64,000 bases of DNA. It comes from Bartonella sp. M0177 (lineage in GTDB: Bacteria; Pseudomonadota; Alphaproteobacteria; Rhizobiales; Rhizobiaceae). The stretch is from NCBI RefSeq assembly GCF_016102285.1, contig NZ_JACFOY010000001.1:186001-250000 (forward strand), read 5' to 3'. A model generated the notes under the pieces. It made no database searches, had not been told where the DNA came from, and saw only the letters and a program-made list of their open reading frames with translations. Below, piece after piece: positions 34,402 through 49,321 of this stretch. Position numbers and translations under genes: made by a program. Each line of letters opens with the position of its first letter. The first letter of the stretch is position 1.

Positions 34402-35397
34402 ATGGATAGGGTGAACGCCAACAGAAACGAAACAGCAGACGCTTTGCCATTTAAAGAGCTGATTGATGCATTGGATAAAGGTTTTGCTATGGGGTGTGCC
34501 AAGCCCGAGCGCCAACATCTGAAATTGGGAAAAAAACAAAACAACCCGCCGATCATGTTGTTGATGCCGGCCTGGACAAACCCGGAAGTTGGAAAACAAT
34601 TTCTGGGCGTGAAAATTGTCAATGTTTTTCCTGACAACCGTTTGAAAAATCTACCCGGTCTCACGTCGACTTATATCCTTTATGATGGCGATACAGGCGA
34701 AGAGCTGGCAATATTTGACGGCAATACATTGACTGCCAGACGAACGGCGGCAACATCGGCTTTGGCAGCGCGTTATCTATCCTCGCCACAATCGGAGAAA
34801 TTGGCTATTATCGGTGCCGGTGAAGTTGCGCAATTATTGGCTGATGCATTTTCTGCTGTCCGGCCTATCAAGAAAATAAGCATCTGGAACCGGACGAAAA
34901 AATCCGCTGAAAAATTGGGAAAACAGCTTGAAGATGCAGGCTTTTCTGTAACCATAGCAGATACAGCCGAAGAGGCTGTCGACGGGGCGGATATTATCTC
35001 GGCAGCCACACTTTCAAATGAACCGGTTATTCACAAAAATTGGGTAAAGAAGGGCGCCCATGTTGATCTTATAGGTGCTTTTACGCCGCAGATGCGTGAA
35101 GCTGATGATGATCTGGTGCGCCACGCCAAACTTTATATCGATACAGCCGAGGCGCTTGAAGAGGCGGGCGATTTATGTATTCCGATCGGCAATGGCACAA
35201 TAAAAAAGAGCGATATTCTAGCGACATTGAGCGACCTTGCTTTGTCAAAAGAACCGCCGGAACGAGGCAATGACGATATCACTCTGTTCAAGGCGGTAGG
35301 GTCCGCTCTTACAGATCTTTATGCTGCAACACTTGCTTTTGAAACATTGTCTGAACGCCGTCGGGGTGAGAAAAATATTCGAGAGGAGAAAATATGA
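34402..35397 (+). CDS. Ornithine cyclodeaminase/mu-crystallin-family protein
   Basis: The 331-aa product belongs to the OCD/mu-crystallin family: LPFKELIDALDKGF at the start, LLMPAW, GVKIVNVFPDN, the substrate loop DGNTLTARRTAATSALAARYL (split) and the Rossmann motif AIIGAGEVAQLL. Family members are ornithine cyclodeaminases, alanine dehydrogenases or ketimine (pyrroline-2-carboxylate/piperideine-2-carboxylate) reductases. Its stop overlaps the ridA start by 4 bases, so it works with an imine-hydrolysing protein, which fits a reaction that makes or consumes imines such as proline/hydroxyproline catabolism. Which activity cannot be fixed from sequence. Confidence 0.87.
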   Translation: MDRVNANRNETADALPFKELIDALDKGFAMGCAKPERQHLKLGKKQNNPPIMLLMPAWTNPEVGKQFLGVKIVNVFPDNRLKNLPGLTSTYILYDGDTGEELAIFDGNTLTARRTAATSALAARYLSSPQSEKLAIIGAGEVAQLLADAFSAVRPIKKISIWNRTKKSAEKLGKQLEDAGFSVTIADTAEEAVDGADIISAATLSNEPVIHKNWVKKGAHVDLIGAFTPQMREADDDLVRHAKLYIDTAEALEEAGDLCIPIGNGTIKKSDILATLSDLALSKEPPERGNDDITLFKAVGSALTDLYAATLAFETLSERRRGEKNIREEKI

Positions 35398-35747
35398 CTA
35401 TAAAACGTATTGATGCGAATAAGAGGATGAGCGAAGCCGTCATCTATAACGGTATGGTTTTCCTTTCAGGACAGGTCGGGAGCCCCGGAAAAACCACCAG
35501 AGAACAAACAATCGAGGCGCTCGCGTCAATCGATCAATTGTTAGCAAAGGCAGGAACCGATAAATCCCGTTTATTATCCGCAACAATCTGGCTTGCCGAT
35601 ATGGTGGATTTCGACATTATGAACGAGGTTTGGGAAGCATGGTTGGAAAAAGGCGCGGCTCCGACAAGAGCAACCTGTGAAGCGCAACTTGCTTCTCCTC
35701 TCTATCGGGTAGAAATAATTGTCACGGCCGCATTGGAAAAGAAATAA
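35394..35747 (+). CDS. ridA: RidA/YjgF-family enamine/imine deaminase
   Basis: The 117-aa protein is a RidA-family member that hydrolyses reactive enamine/imine intermediates. It has the start VIYNGMVFLSGQVG, the middle ARQTxxNL-like helix (EQTIEALASIDQLLAKAG) and the catalytic arginine in APTRATCEAQLASP (Arg92), followed by VEIIVTAA. It overlaps the cyclodeaminase-family gene by ATGA and has a GAGGAG ribosome site, so it is cotranscribed. It could be a distinct Rid subgroup rather than RidA itself; the name is by family. Confidence 0.85.
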   Translation: MTIKRIDANKRMSEAVIYNGMVFLSGQVGSPGKTTREQTIEALASIDQLLAKAGTDKSRLLSATIWLADMVDFDIMNEVWEAWLEKGAAPTRATCEAQLASPLYRVEIIVTAALEKK

Positions 35748-35783
35748 CGGAGTGATTGGGTTTTTAAGGTTGGATTTTTTAAA

Positions 35784-35807
35784 GCCCCGAAGACAAATAT
35801 TCGGGGC
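35784..35807. terminator. Possible terminator downstream of ridA
   Basis: GCCCCGAA and TTCGGGGC pair perfectly across an 8-base loop. No T-run follows on the plus strand (AGAAAAAC), although the minus strand has one (TTTAAAAAA), so termination is uncertain. Confidence 0.45.
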
Positions 35808-36300
35808 AGAAAAACGCGAACGCTTTTTTCCGATATTGGGGGAAAGAGTGATGACATCGCAATCTTGTTTTTTTGTCAGCAATAAGAGGCTTCTTTCCGG
35901 AAGCTCCGGAGAGGGGAGTTTATACTGAACTTGAAAGAATACCATTGGAAACAAGCTTTTTCAGACTTCGGGAAAACAGATAAAATCTGACAGCATGTGT
36001 TATCACGTTGATTTTATATGTTTTAAGACAAAACAATCGTGGCCAAAAATTTCTAAGCGTGAAACGATCGTTTTGTATCGGGATAAAAAGCAATTTGACA
36101 CGAGCCGATATGAAAGAAGTTATATTTATTCGGGTAATTCTTGTAGAGATGATTTTGATAAGTTTTTGTGGGTTTCCGAAATAAAGCCGAATTCAATATA
36201 AAGCTCTTCCTGTAGAGGCCGGTTGAACCGTCTATCCACGGGAAAAATGCTGAAAAAACTTGGTAAATCAAGGCTCATGGCGTATAAATAAGGGGCTTAT

Positions 36301-36321
36301 CCGCCTTGATTCGTAAGGCGG
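36301..36321 (+). promoter_or_regulatory. Hairpin in the gyrB leader
   Basis: CCGCCTT and AAGGCGG form a perfect 7-bp stem with a GATTCGT loop, 38 bases before the gyrB start codon; the loop carries a GATTC (GANTC) site. A T-rich stretch (TTGTTTTTA) follows about 10 bases later. It may be an attenuator-like leader hairpin or an operator. Confidence 0.45.
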
Positions 36322-36356
36322 CTTAACATCTTGTTTTTAAAGCAGAAATGGACTGA

Positions 36357-38789
<2,433 letters not shown>

Positions 38790-38914
38790 TAGGTGTGAAA
38801 CAGGCCGGAAAACTTGAAACGCCGGAAATGAACAACAGTTGATGAAAGTTTCCGGCACATAAACGGCACTTTTCAAATTCGGGTTAAACCGCCTTTTTCT
38901 TATAAAACTTTTTC

Positions 38915-38945
38915 AAAAGCCGGCCTTTTCAGAGCCGGTTTTTTA
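38915..38945 (+). terminator. Rho-independent terminator of gyrB
   Basis: AAAAGCCGGC and GCCGGTTTTT pair around a 9-base loop and run into TTTTTTATTG. It lies about 130 bases after the gyrB stop codon. Confidence 0.85.
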
Positions 38946-39233
38946 TTGTCTTCAAGGGAATAGCGAGCCCCCGAACCTCTATGCAAAATTGGCGAGGGGT
39001 ATTTGAAAATTGTAAAAGCCTGAAAGTTGAAACACAAAGGCGCATAAAAATCAGTCAACTATTGGCGAAATAGAACAGCCATGGAACAATAGTTTTCGCC
39101 AAAGCTTTCTATAAGCTGTTAGCTCGCGCGCGCCTTGAAAGCTCGATCTAGAAAACAAAATAAGCGTTCCATTTTGTGAAGCAAAAAACGGGAACGACAT
39201 TGGCCCCCGCTGTTGTCGTTTCCACACATGCAT

Positions 39234-39267
39234 AAAAAACCTCCCGCCGCATAAAAGTGACGGGAGG
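39234..39267 (-). terminator. Rho-independent terminator of pncB
   Basis: On the minus strand CCTCCCG and CGGGAGG form a stem with a 14-base loop, followed by TTTTTT. It lies 39 bases after the pncB stop. Confidence 0.85.
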
Positions 39268-39305
39268 GATAAAAGTAATATGAAAAATGAACGGAAAAGA
39301 GTTTT

Positions 39306-40610
39306 TTAAACTCTTACCGGTTTCGACACACGTTCCTCATTGCCAAAGAACTGCAAGTAACGGCGAATCTCACTTGGCTCGCCAATGGCTTTTTCAGGAT
39401 TATCCGAAAGTTTGACAGCCGGTCTGCCATTCGCATGGGTAACCTTGCAAACAAGAGAAATTGCATCGAGTTCCTTGATGTCATCGGGAGCACAACCGGC
39501 AAAATCATTGGTCAGATTGGTTCCCCAGCCGAAGCTCATGCGAACGCGCCCCTGAAAATGCTTGTAGGTTTCTTCAATTGTATCGACATCCAATGCATCG
39601 GAAAAAACGATAAGTTTTTCACGCGGGTCTTTGCCGTGGTCTTTCCACCACTTGATAATGCGCTCACCCCCCTCGATTGGCGGTGCGCTATCCGGACGAA
39701 AGCCGGTCCAGTCTGCCACCCATTGAGGTGCATTGCGTAAGAATGCCGCCGTACCGAAAGCGTCAGGCAGTGCAACCAGAAGATTGCCGCCATAATAACG
39801 GTTCCAATCCTGCATAACCCGATAAGGCGCTGTGCGCAATTCCTCATCATTATTGGCAAGGGCTGCGACAACCATCGGCAGTTCATGGGCATTGGTGCCG
39901 ATTGCTTCCAAATCATTGTTCATAGCCAGAAGCACATTGGAAGTACCGGTAAATGAACGCCCGATTCCTTCTTTCAAAGCTTCAACGCACCAGCGTTGCC
40001 ATAAAAACGAATGGCGGCGGCGCGTACCGAAGTCGGATATACGAATATCAGGATATTTTTTCAGCCGCTCGACCTTGCTCCACATTTTGGCTTTTGCACG
40101 CGCATAGAGAATGTCGAGTTCAAATCGTCCGAGATTGCGCATGGCCGCACGCGAACGCAATTCATTGATGATCGAGAGTGCAGGTATTTCCCACATTGTG
40201 GTGTGGGTCCACGGCCCCTCGAAATTCAAAATATATTGCCCGTCTTTACGCGTCAGCTCGTAATCAGGCAATTGGAAGCCTTGAAGCCAATGGAGAAAAT
40301 CGGGTGTGAAAATCTGTTTGCGACCATAAAATGTATTACCGGCAAGCCAGATCATTTCCTTTTTGGTAAATTTCAAAGTGCGGGCATGGTCAAGCTGCGC
40401 CCGCAATTCCGATTCATCAATTTCGTCGGCAAGTCGCACCGTTTTTGTCCGGTTGATCAGTGAAAAAGTAACATCAACATCCGAATAAAGTCCCCAAATC
40501 ATTTGCAACATCAGGAACTTATAGAAATCGGTATCAAGCAGTGATCTTATAATCGGATCAAGCTTCCAGGTGTGATTATATACACGTTCTGCGATATCAG
40601 TTTGCGCCAT
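39306..40610 (-). CDS. pncB: Nicotinate phosphoribosyltransferase
   Basis: PncB converts nicotinate, PRPP and ATP to nicotinate mononucleotide in NAD salvage (Preiss-Handler pathway). The 434-aa product matches the family length. It shows [13 protein letters not shown] near the N-terminus, the catalytic-histidine region [14 protein letters not shown] and [24 protein letters not shown] and the phosphate site [10 protein letters not shown]. The ATG at 40610 ([10 protein letters not shown]) is preceded by GAAAG and gives the standard N-terminus; an in-frame TTG at 40643 would add 11 residues. It is monocistronic. Confidence 0.96.
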   Translation of the reverse strand: MAQTDIAERVYNHTWKLDPIIRSLLDTDFYKFLMLQMIWGLYSDVDVTFSLINRTKTVRLADEIDESELRAQLDHARTLKFTKKEMIWLAGNTFYGRKQIFTPDFLHWLQGFQLPDYELTRKDGQYILNFEGPWTHTTMWEIPALSIINELRSRAAMRNLGRFELDILYARAKAKMWSKVERLKKYPDIRISDFGTRRRHSFLWQRWCVEALKEGIGRSFTGTSNVLLAMNNDLEAIGTNAHELPMVVAALANNDEELRTAPYRVMQDWNRYYGGNLLVALPDAFGTAAFLRNAPQWVADWTGFRPDSAPPIEGGERIIKWWKDHGKDPREKLIVFSDALDVDTIEETYKHFQGRVRMSFGWGTNLTNDFAGCAPDDIKELDAISLVCKVTHANGRPAVKLSDNPEKAIGEPSEIRRYLQFFGNEERVSKPVRV

Positions 40611-40726
40611 AGCACTTTCAATCTGTTTGTTGCCTCTACCCAATGGATAGAACGTTACCTTGATAAACGAACAAAGGAAAGTAAAGCCTTCGCGAGGAAC
40701 TTCAAGGAGTTTTAAACTCCTTGAAG

Positions 40727-43700
40727 TTATTTATCGATCGTCAGATTAATTTCATGATGTCCTGTCTTTTTAAGACCGATGCCATTTTCAGGCTTTTCAA
40801 CCTTTTTGTCATCAACTGTCAAAGCAGGATTTTTACCGCGATTAACCTTGATAACATAGGTTGCATTATCAAATTTGACGGTCGCTTCGTAACCCGGCCA
40901 ATCTTTTGGCAGACATGGTTTAAGATAAAGTTTGGAACCATTGCGGTTGATACCCAGAATAGATTCTGTAGCAGCACGGTAGAACCAGCCGGCCGAACCC
41001 GTATACCATGTCCAGCCGCCCTGACCACGCCGTGGCTCAACCGAATATATATCGGCAGAAATCACATAAGGTTCGACGCGATAGACATGAGGATTTTTCC
41101 CGTGTGAAATCGGGTTGATCATCGAAAAGACCTGATAGGCCTTGTCTTTATCTCCGAGTTTGGCAAGTGCCAGAATGCTCCAGATTGCACCATGGGTATA
41201 TTGGCCACCATTTTCACGAATACCGGCCGGATAACCTTTGATATAACCCGGTTCAAGTTCTGTCTTGTCAAAGGGCGGCCAGAACAGACGGATGAGCTCG
41301 CCTTTCTCGTCAAGCAAGTGCTCGAGCATAGATTGCATAGCCTGTTTTTGATGTTCTTCCGTTCCCATGCCGGAAATAACACTCCACGACTGGGCAATCG
41401 TATCAATCTGGCATTCGTCATTGGTATGTGAACCCAAAGGCTCTCCATTATCGAAATAACCACGACGGTACCATTTTCCATCCCATCCGCTGGTCTCAAG
41501 CGCTTTGGTCAGTGTTTCGAGATGATGCGTCCATTTTTTGACGCGTTTTTCATCCTTGCGTTCTTCCGCAATCGGAATGAAAGCCTGCAAGGCCGTTCCA
41601 AGGAACCAGCCGAGCCAGATGCTTTCACCTTTCCCTTCAATGCCCACAAGATTCATTCCGTCATTCCAGTCGCCGCCCAGCATTAACGGTAGGCCGTGTT
41701 TGCCGGTGCGTTTGACTGCAAGATCAAGGGCAAGTGCGCAATGCTCGTAGAGTGTTGCGGTCTTTGGCGAAATGGCCGGCTGGAAATAGCTGTCATGTTG
41801 GCCGTCCTTGAGCTTGTCGCCATCAATAAAGGCAATATCTGTATCAAGAAACTCACGATCGCCTGTGGTATTGACATAAAGCGCAGCGCCATAGCCGAGC
41901 CAGGCCACATCATCGGAAATCAATGTTCTGACACCGGCACCGCTATCGGGAAGCCACCAGTGTTGCACATCGCCTTCAGGAAACTGGCGTGATGCGGCAT
42001 TGATGACCTGTTCACGGGCAAGTTCCGGCTTGAGCAGCAAGAGTGACAATGTGTCCTGCAACTGGTCACGGAAACCGAACGCTCCGCTTGCCTGATAAAA
42101 TGCGGCTCTTGCCATGATGCGGCAGGCATAGGTTTGATAAGGGAGCCAGTTATTGACCATGAGATCGAATGAACGGTCATTTGTTTTAACCTGCAGGCCG
42201 GAAACAAAATCCGTCCATTGTTTTTTCTCTTTTTCAAGAACAGAGGTAAATGTTTCTTTCCGGACACTATCAAGGAGCTTTTCTGCTTCAACCCGATTTT
42301 TGGCATTACCGAGATAGAAGATAATCTCTTTCTTTTCACCGGCCTTCAATTCAATGTCAAAAGCAAGCGCCGAGCACGGATCACGTCCGGCTTCAACCGT
42401 GTTGGAGAGCGGCTCGCCCTGGCGGATTGCTTGCGGATGTTTAACAGTTCCGATCGAGCCGATGAACTCTGTTCTGTCGGCCGTATAGCTTGAAGGCGTG
42501 CTGCTTGCCGCAATGAAGCTTACTTCTTCGGACTTTTCCGTATGATAAGGATTGCGAACAAAAAGCGCACCGCGTTTTTTGTCATAATCGGGAATAATAA
42601 AGGGAGCAGCTTTTGCCCTGACCGTGCCCAACACCCATTCGACATAATCATATAGTCTCAGGCTTCTCGGGCTCTTGTCTTCGTTTTTGATGACAAGGCG
42701 CGATAGCCTTATCGGGCGTTTATTATCGACAGTGTGGGTTAATTCCAGACTTATCGTCCCGTGTTTCGACGTGAATGTCGAATAGCCAAGGCCGTGGCGC
42801 GCTTCATAGAGCGCACCATCATCACATTCGACAACCGAAACCGGCGAAAAACGTTTTAACGAGTGGCGATCAACAATGTAGAGAGCTTCGCCCGGACGGT
42901 TGACAACAGGATCGTTCGCCCATGGTGTCAACTGGTAATCGCGGCTATTGCCGGACCAGGTAAAACTCGACCCTTCAGCCGAAACGTGGAAACCGAAATG
43001 CTCGTTGGAAATAACGTTAATCCATGGATTTGGCGTTGCATTTCTTCCCGATAGACGAATGACATAGCTGTTGTCCTTGTCAAAACCGCCATAGCCGTTC
43101 CAATAGGCAAGGTCTTTGCCATCAGGAAGAGGACAGGATTTATGCTGGTCGCCGATGATGCCGATTGATGTAAATTGGCCTTGTTCAAGCGGCATAACAA
43201 CCTCTTCGTGTTTGCCGCTCTTTCTTTGCGCAGCTTTACCATTGTTATGCGTCTTGGCAGATTGCACCGCCTCCTCATCTTTATTGCGATGGGAAAGGTC
43301 GGAATCGATATTTTCCATACGTTGCATCTGTTCGGACAAGGAGCCGTTCTGCGCTTGCAAAACAATGCGGGCACTGGCAAGCAAAGTCTTGAAACTTTGC
43401 TCGTTCATCTGGTCACGGCGGACGGTGAAAATATGCTGACGTCCGTCTGCTTCGGCGGTGCGGTTGCGATAACCTTCGCACATCCATTCAATGGCGCGCT
43501 GGGTATCTTGCGCATAAGAAAAAGCCCGTTCGTTCAAAATGACGATATCAACAGTCAATCCGCGCATCCGCCAATATTCATGCGCTTTCAAAAGTCCACG
43601 CAAGACTTCGAGATCAGCTTCATTATCAAGCCTGAGCAGGAAGATCGGAAAATCACCGGATATCGACATCGGCCACAAATCGGATTGTTTGCCAAGGTTT

Positions 43701-46700
43701 TCAGCGAGTGCCTCCGAGGGCAAACGCCAAGTACGATCCGGATAAATAAGGGAAGTCGCATATTTCTGGTAAACGACAGATTCCTTTGGCTTGATACCAA
43801 GCTGGTAAAGCGACACTTGCGAACGGGTCCAGGCAAGCGAGAATTCGCGCTGGAAAACATTCGGTTGACGGTAATATTCAACTTGTGAAGCAAGCTTTTC
43901 TTTTGAATTTGCTGCAAATGTCCAGAAGATAAGTGCGGCTTTTTTGCGTGCCGGAACCCGCACACGACATCTTATTGCTGCAACAGGATCAAGCACACAC
44001 CCCTCCGTTCCGGTGAGTGTCGCACCACGGTCAAACGCGGCAGGACGGCGGATAGACCGCCCGCGGCCGATAAAGACGCGCCTGTCGGTCTCGGCTTCCG
44101 CATCACGAATGGCGCCGGATGTATCGGTGACAAAATGGGCGACATGGATTTCCGGATCTTTCGGGTCGCGTTTGCGCCGTTTGGCATAAATTGTTCCGCC
44201 CTGATCGGCAATTTCGGTTTCCACAAACATGCGTGCGAAAACCGTATGGGCCGCATCTGTCTCGGGAGTTGTCAATACCAGTTCGGCATAGGACGTAATT
44301 TCAAGAATGCGGTCTTTCGAGGTGGTGTTGATAAGTTCGATACGTCGACCTTCACCATCACCTTCGGATGCAACAATACATTCCACAGTCGATTTTATAC
44401 CATCGACCGTTTTTGTATATTCGGCCTTTTCATCGGTGAAAACGGTTGAAGCTTCTTCATCGGCAACACGCGTTGGTTCACCTGTTGCCGACCACCAACG
44501 GCCGGAAGCAGGGTCACGCAAAAAGATGAAAGTGCCTTGCTGGTCTTCGGCTGCATCGGGCATGAAACGGGTAACAGCAATATTGTTCCAGCGGCTATAG
44601 CCGGAACCTTTGCCGGTCAGCATCACCGAATAGTTCCCATTTGACAAAAGCACTGTCGAACGCGGTTTGGTGAGCGGAGCTTTGATAACGCGAACCGGTG
44701 CGTCTTCAAAACCGCCAGCATCACTGCGCATCGGGTTAGCTGTTTTAGCATGAACCATAGGAATTTCACGCGGTGCTTTTTCCTGCAAGAGAAGTTGTGC
44801 CGCTTCAATCACCGGATCGCTATGGAAACGGTTTCTCATGCGGCCATCGAAAATGACATTGTCAATTGCGAGGATAGACATGCCGTGGTGGTGCGCATAA
44901 TAATTCTTGACGACAGCATACTTTTCGCCTTCGCGCACACGCGCCGGTGTGAAATCGACTGAGTCATGGAAACCGTATTCACCAAGTGCTCCCAGTTTGC
45001 GCAAACGTGCAAGATTGGCAACCGCCTCTGTCGGCATATATTGGGAAGCCAGAATGCTTGCATAGGGCGCAATAACAGCATTGCGCGAAAGCCCACGTTG
45101 AAGACCAAGACTGGGAACACCAAAGTTCGAATATTGGTAGTTCATCTGTTGGTCACGTGCATTAAACGCTGCTTCCGAAATACCCCACGGCAATCCACGT
45201 TCATTGGCATATTGGATTTGTCTACGAACAACAAGCCGGTTTGTCTGGTCAAGGAGCGACCCCAAAGGCTCGCGCATGACAAGCGGTGGCATTAAATATT
45301 CGAACATCGAACCCGACCAGGAAAGCAGAGCACCCTTCCAGCCGACCGGTACCAGCATACGACCAAGGCGGAACCAATGTTCAACCTTGACATCGCCTTT
45401 GGCAATGGCAAAGAGGCTCGAAAGACGGGCTTCCGAAGCGAGCAGATCGTAGCAGCTTTCATCAAGCTCGTTTTCCTGAACACGATAGCCGATGGACATG
45501 AGACGACGTTCCTTTCGTTCAAGGAAATCGAATTTCATATCAAAGGCAAACTGGCGTGCTCTTGCCGAAAGATCACTTAAAGTCTTGCGTAAAGCCTCTG
45601 TATCATGATCGGCGGTCGCGTCATGAGTGTGCGCTTCGCAGGTCTCGATCAAACATTCGGCCCATGAAACAGCATGACGGGATTCATCGCTGCCGATTTC
45701 ACCATCAAGCTCGCTTGTGAGACGGCCTATGTCATTCGCCGCAATTGTCAGATTTGCTGTGCGGAATGTTGCCGTTTCCGGTTCATCCATAATCGAGCGG
45801 ACAGCCCTGCGGAAATTGGCGATACGTTCATCAATTCGTCTGCGAAGCGGCCTCAGGATGCGACGGTCATCGGGGATGAGATTTAATGTTTCCTGCAAAA
45901 TGTCATTGACATCAAGGAGGCCTGCAAGATCACCTTGTAAGAATACCGATGGTGCTTCCGACCATTCTCTCAAGGCCGCCGCCAGTGTTACGAGATGACC
46001 TGCAAGATTGCCCGAGTCGACTGTCGAGACATAACTCGGTACGAGGGGGCGCAAAGTATCGGTTTCATACCAGTTGAAGAAATGCCCGCGGAATCTTTCC
46101 ATTTTATCCATTGTATCGAGTGTGCGTTCGATACGCTGGATGGCATCATCAAAACTGACCCAACCGAAATCACGTGCAGCGACTGTCGAGAGCAAATAGA
46201 CGCCGATATTGGTGGGCGAGGTTCTGCGAGCCAGAACCGGTACCGGATCTTCCTGATAATTGTCGGGGGGAAGAAAATGGTTATCGGCATTGGCGAATGT
46301 TTCGTAATAATGCCAGGTGCGGCGCGCAATGCGCCGAAGTTCGTTTTTATCGGATGGCCGGATTTCAAGCGAATCCTGAAAGGCAGCCGAACGGCTTACA
46401 ATCCATGCAATAAGCGGTGAAAAGAACCAGGCAAGACCAAAGGGCAGGGCCACAAAGACAGCAGAATTATGAAGTGCTGCCGGAAGCGCAATGGAAATCA
46501 CGCCAATCAATGTCGCTGGCCACATGGTGGTGACATAATAGGAAAGCGTGTTGGGCGAAGAACGCGTTGCTGCCGATGTTTTCCATTCGAGCAGATGTTT
46601 GTGTGAAACAAACATGCGATAGAGCGTACGGATAATCGCATCAACCATATAAAATGCCGAATAGGCAAGGAAGGTTGTGCGCAGTGCAACATCTGCGGTG

Positions 46701-49321
46701 CTGGTTGCAATATTTGTCAACACGGATTGGAAGTGGCCACGCAACGAATTGTCCATACTCGTTGGCATAATGTTGCGCAGAACACCAAGTGTGGGGGCAA
46801 TAAACATGCCCAAAAGCAGGAATAATTGCCAGAAAACCGCCGTATGAAGCGGCAATATGCACCAACCGAAAAGCGAGGCAATAATCCACATGAGCGGTGT
46901 CAAAGAACGCCGCAAATTATCCTGCATTTTCCAGCGGGTAATGAGGTTGATATTGTGACGGGTGAAGAGATAGGGCAGCAATTGCCAGTCACCGCGGATC
47001 CAGCGATGGTGACGGGCAACATCGACATTATAGGCTGTCGGATAATCTTCAACCACCTCGACATCACTCACAAAGCCGACGCGAGCATAACCGCCTTCAA
47101 GAAGATCGTGGCTCAAAACGCTATTTTCGCGCACTTTGTCAGCAAGCGCTATTTCGAATGCATCAATGTCATAAAGGCCTTTGCCGGTATAGGTACCTTC
47201 ACCTAAAAGATCCTGATAGGTGTCGGAGACGGCAAAAACATAAGGGTCTATTCCGCGATTGACGGAAAAGACACGCTGCAGGAATGAAGCATCATCACCG
47301 GTGGTGAGCGAGGGTGTCACACGTGGCTGAAGAATTCCGTAACCGCTTTTGACAGTATGTGTTTTCGGGTCAATGACCGGACGGTTCAATGGATGATTGA
47401 GTTTTCCGACAAGGCGGGTGACGGCTTCGGTGGTGAGCTTGGTGTCGGAATCAAGCGTCATGACAAAGCGGCAATCCATTGGCAGACGTGGGTCTGTCGG
47501 GAAGAAACTGGTATCACGGTCACCGCGCAAAAGCAGATTCAATTCATGCAGCTTGCCGCGTTTACGCTCCCAACCCATATAGCAATCTTCGCTAGGATTG
47601 TACAAACGGTGACGATGTAAAATGAAAAATAGCGGCTGCCCGTCACCGCGATAATACCGGTTAAGTTCGGCAATACCATTTTGTGCATATTCGAGGAGAT
47701 CACGGTCGTCGGCCGTTTCTTCCTTTTTCGAGTCGGCCCAGTCTGTCACCAAAGCAAAATAAATTGCCCCTTGCGGGTTAGAGAGATAGTGAACCTCGAG
47801 ATTTCTTATCTGCTCGTCAATAGAATCGCGCGAGGTTATCATTGTCGGAACGACAACAAGCGTTTTGGCTTCCTCAGGAATGCCGTCCTTATATTCATAT
47901 CCTATCAACCGGCGTGGTTCGACAGTCCAGGCGACGAGCGTATTGAAGAGCGCAAAAGCGGTATCCATTGTCGGGAAGAGCGCAAGTGCGGTGAAAGTTA
48001 GCGACAATGCATGGCTCAAGCCGGTTTCCCTCAGCAATGCATAAACTGCAATGAGAATGAGAATGGTGAGAACTGAAACCGGAATGGCAATGCTGAAAAT
48101 TTTCATTGCGCGGAACGAACGCATGAAACGGGTCGAGAACGGGCAATCATAATTACAAGCCTGTTCAAAAGCTTCTCGTCCTGGCCCCACGAGGTACCAT
48201 GCAACCGATGCTCCAGTTGTGACACCATCTTTCTTTGCATTCTCGACCATGTCGATTGCTTTTTTTGTCACTTCCAGTTCGGTTAGCGGCGAACGGCGGG
48301 CAATTTTTTCGATGATGACACGATAAGTGTTGCGCGATGGAAAGTCGATTTCTCCAAAATCGCTGTTTTCACGCAACATGAAATCGACATGGCTGACCGT
48401 TTCGAACCAATATGTCCAATCAACGTCATCGATCGCTTTCAGGGCACGGATAATATTGCCCATGGTCACACCGCCGGTTGATTGGCGCGAATGTTCTTCG
48501 GCCGTTGCCGATTCAGGGTCACTGCCATGACGATGTAACTGCTCTTCAAGCCAGTTTAATGCAATCGTTGAATCAACCGATGCACCACGCAAACGATAGA
48601 GAAGATGGGCGGCAAAAGTTGGGTCGGCAACAAGCGCTTCGTAAGTTGAAAAAATGCTTTGAAGTGCATTGTCATTTTCAGCCAGAGCCATTTGGTCAGC
48701 GGCCTGATTTGCAAATCGCCGCATCCGGCGGGCTTTTTCAATGCGCATGGAAAGTCGGCGTGCGTTTTCGATAAGAACCATACGGACAGCCGACGGCAAA
48801 GCCCATAATTCGCCAATCTGGAAATCGGTAACCTGTTGGTAACCATTGACCATGGCCGTTAAAGTTTTAAGCGAAAAACTGCTGTCGGTATGGGCAACAT
48901 AGAGCCAAGCCAGTGCAAAAATTCTTGGCAGTTCGTTTTCGCCTTTATAAGGGGGAAGCTGCTTGACGAATGCACGCGGAAAATCACGCCGCGCCTGCTG
49001 GATGGTTTTATCGATCGTATAATGGTTATCGAGCAGCCATTGGGCAGCCGGTGTGATGGTCTCGTTATTGCGAGCTGCGGCATCGGTCGAGCGGAAGGTG
49101 TGCAAAATGAGCTTGGAATTTTCGGTGAGCCGTTCTCTGAAATCGAATGGCGTATATTCCGGCAAAACAATTTTTTTGCCCTCGGCCATTTCATGGGCCA
49201 GTTGCTGTAGCTCGTCTTCCGACTTGAATGTCGAGCGGATTGGAAAAGCTGTATCAGGAAGGTAGCGTACTTCCGTTTGCTGAGAAAGAAGCCATTTGAT
49301 TGACGATGCAGTTTCCGCCAT
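40727..49321 (-). CDS. ndvB: Cyclic beta-1,2-glucan synthase (ChvB/NdvB/Cgs)
   Basis: This 2,864-aa membrane enzyme initiates, elongates, trims and cyclises the periplasmic beta-1,2-glucans of Rhizobiales, which act in osmoadaptation and host interaction. Membrane helices lie around residues 405-470 and 800-985. Between them sits a GT84 glycosyltransferase domain with the DSD metal motif near residue 622 ([10 protein letters not shown]) and the acceptor motif [15 protein letters not shown]. The C-terminal half is a GH94 phosphorylase-like domain ending in [17 protein letters not shown] (about 2,770), which controls ring size. AAGGA precedes the ATG. The export ABC transporter (ndvA/chvA) is not in this window. 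Confidence 0.97.
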   Translation of the reverse strand: MAETASSIKWLLSQQTEVRYLPDTAFPIRSTFKSEDELQQLAHEMAEGKKIVLPEYTPFDFRERLTENSKLILHTFRSTDAAARNNETITPAAQWLLDNHYTIDKTIQQARRDFPRAFVKQLPPYKGENELPRIFALAWLYVAHTDSSFSLKTLTAMVNGYQQVTDFQIGELWALPSAVRMVLIENARRLSMRIEKARRMRRFANQAADQMALAENDNALQSIFSTYEALVADPTFAAHLLYRLRGASVDSTIALNWLEEQLHRHGSDPESATAEEHSRQSTGGVTMGNIIRALKAIDDVDWTYWFETVSHVDFMLRENSDFGEIDFPSRNTYRVIIEKIARRSPLTELEVTKKAIDMVENAKKDGVTTGASVAWYLVGPGREAFEQACNYDCPFSTRFMRSFRAMKIFSIAIPVSVLTILILIAVYALLRETGLSHALSLTFTALALFPTMDTAFALFNTLVAWTVEPRRLIGYEYKDGIPEEAKTLVVVPTMITSRDSIDEQIRNLEVHYLSNPQGAIYFALVTDWADSKKEETADDRDLLEYAQNGIAELNRYYRGDGQPLFFILHRHRLYNPSEDCYMGWERKRGKLHELNLLLRGDRDTSFFPTDPRLPMDCRFVMTLDSDTKLTTEAVTRLVGKLNHPLNRPVIDPKTHTVKSGYGILQPRVTPSLTTGDDASFLQRVFSVNRGIDPYVFAVSDTYQDLLGEGTYTGKGLYDIDAFEIALADKVRENSVLSHDLLEGGYARVGFVSDVEVVEDYPTAYNVDVARHHRWIRGDWQLLPYLFTRHNINLITRWKMQDNLRRSLTPLMWIIASLFGWCILPLHTAVFWQLFLLLGMFIAPTLGVLRNIMPTSMDNSLRGHFQSVLTNIATSTADVALRTTFLAYSAFYMVDAIIRTLYRMFVSHKHLLEWKTSAATRSSPNTLSYYVTTMWPATLIGVISIALPAALHNSAVFVALPFGLAWFFSPLIAWIVSRSAAFQDSLEIRPSDKNELRRIARRTWHYYETFANADNHFLPPDNYQEDPVPVLARRTSPTNIGVYLLSTVAARDFGWVSFDDAIQRIERTLDTMDKMERFRGHFFNWYETDTLRPLVPSYVSTVDSGNLAGHLVTLAAALREWSEAPSVFLQGDLAGLLDVNDILQETLNLIPDDRRILRPLRRRIDERIANFRRAVRSIMDEPETATFRTANLTIAANDIGRLTSELDGEIGSDESRHAVSWAECLIETCEAHTHDATADHDTEALRKTLSDLSARARQFAFDMKFDFLERKERRLMSIGYRVQENELDESCYDLLASEARLSSLFAIAKGDVKVEHWFRLGRMLVPVGWKGALLSWSGSMFEYLMPPLVMREPLGSLLDQTNRLVVRRQIQYANERGLPWGISEAAFNARDQQMNYQYSNFGVPSLGLQRGLSRNAVIAPYASILASQYMPTEAVANLARLRKLGALGEYGFHDSVDFTPARVREGEKYAVVKNYYAHHHGMSILAIDNVIFDGRMRNRFHSDPVIEAAQLLLQEKAPREIPMVHAKTANPMRSDAGGFEDAPVRVIKAPLTKPRSTVLLSNGNYSVMLTGKGSGYSRWNNIAVTRFMPDAAEDQQGTFIFLRDPASGRWWSATGEPTRVADEEASTVFTDEKAEYTKTVDGIKSTVECIVASEGDGEGRRIELINTTSKDRILEITSYAELVLTTPETDAAHTVFARMFVETEIADQGGTIYAKRRKRDPKDPEIHVAHFVTDTSGAIRDAEAETDRRVFIGRGRSIRRPAAFDRGATLTGTEGCVLDPVAAIRCRVRVPARKKAALIFWTFAANSKEKLASQVEYYRQPNVFQREFSLAWTRSQVSLYQLGIKPKESVVYQKYATSLIYPDRTWRLPSEALAENLGKQSDLWPMSISGDFPIFLLRLDNEADLEVLRGLLKAHEYWRMRGLTVDIVILNERAFSYAQDTQRAIEWMCEGYRNRTAEADGRQHIFTVRRDQMNEQSFKTLLASARIVLQAQNGSLSEQMQRMENIDSDLSHRNKDEEAVQSAKTHNNGKAAQRKSGKHEEVVMPLEQGQFTSIGIIGDQHKSCPLPDGKDLAYWNGYGGFDKDNSYVIRLSGRNATPNPWINVISNEHFGFHVSAEGSSFTWSGNSRDYQLTPWANDPVVNRPGEALYIVDRHSLKRFSPVSVVECDDGALYEARHGLGYSTFTSKHGTISLELTHTVDNKRPIRLSRLVIKNEDKSPRSLRLYDYVEWVLGTVRAKAAPFIIPDYDKKRGALFVRNPYHTEKSEEVSFIAASSTPSSYTADRTEFIGSIGTVKHPQAIRQGEPLSNTVEAGRDPCSALAFDIELKAGEKKEIIFYLGNAKNRVEAEKLLDSVRKETFTSVLEKEKKQWTDFVSGLQVKTNDRSFDLMVNNWLPYQTYACRIMARAAFYQASGAFGFRDQLQDTLSLLLLKPELAREQVINAASRQFPEGDVQHWWLPDSGAGVRTLISDDVAWLGYGAALYVNTTGDREFLDTDIAFIDGDKLKDGQHDSYFQPAISPKTATLYEHCALALDLAVKRTGKHGLPLMLGGDWNDGMNLVGIEGKGESIWLGWFLGTALQAFIPIAEERKDEKRVKKWTHHLETLTKALETSGWDGKWYRRGYFDNGEPLGSHTNDECQIDTIAQSWSVISGMGTEEHQKQAMQSMLEHLLDEKGELIRLFWPPFDKTELEPGYIKGYPAGIRENGGQYTHGAIWSILALAKLGDKDKAYQVFSMINPISHGKNPHVYRVEPYVISADIYSVEPRRGQGGWTWYTGSAGWFYRAATESILGINRNGSKLYLKPCLPKDWPGYEATVKFDNATYVIKVNRGKNPALTVDDKKVEKPENGIGLKKTGHHEINLTIDK

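Larger units (their letters stand above)
38790..39305. other. 516-base region between convergent gyrB and pncB
   Basis: Holds the gyrB terminator (38915-38945) and the pncB terminator (39234-39267). Nothing in the roughly 290 bases between them looks like a gene; a minus-strand open frame there has no ribosome site or family resemblance. Confidence 0.6.

Noticed and set aside
42928-44256. Several long antisense frames inside ndvB
   Set aside because: All lie inside a gene with continuous family motifs; composition is typical of antisense frames of this codon usage.
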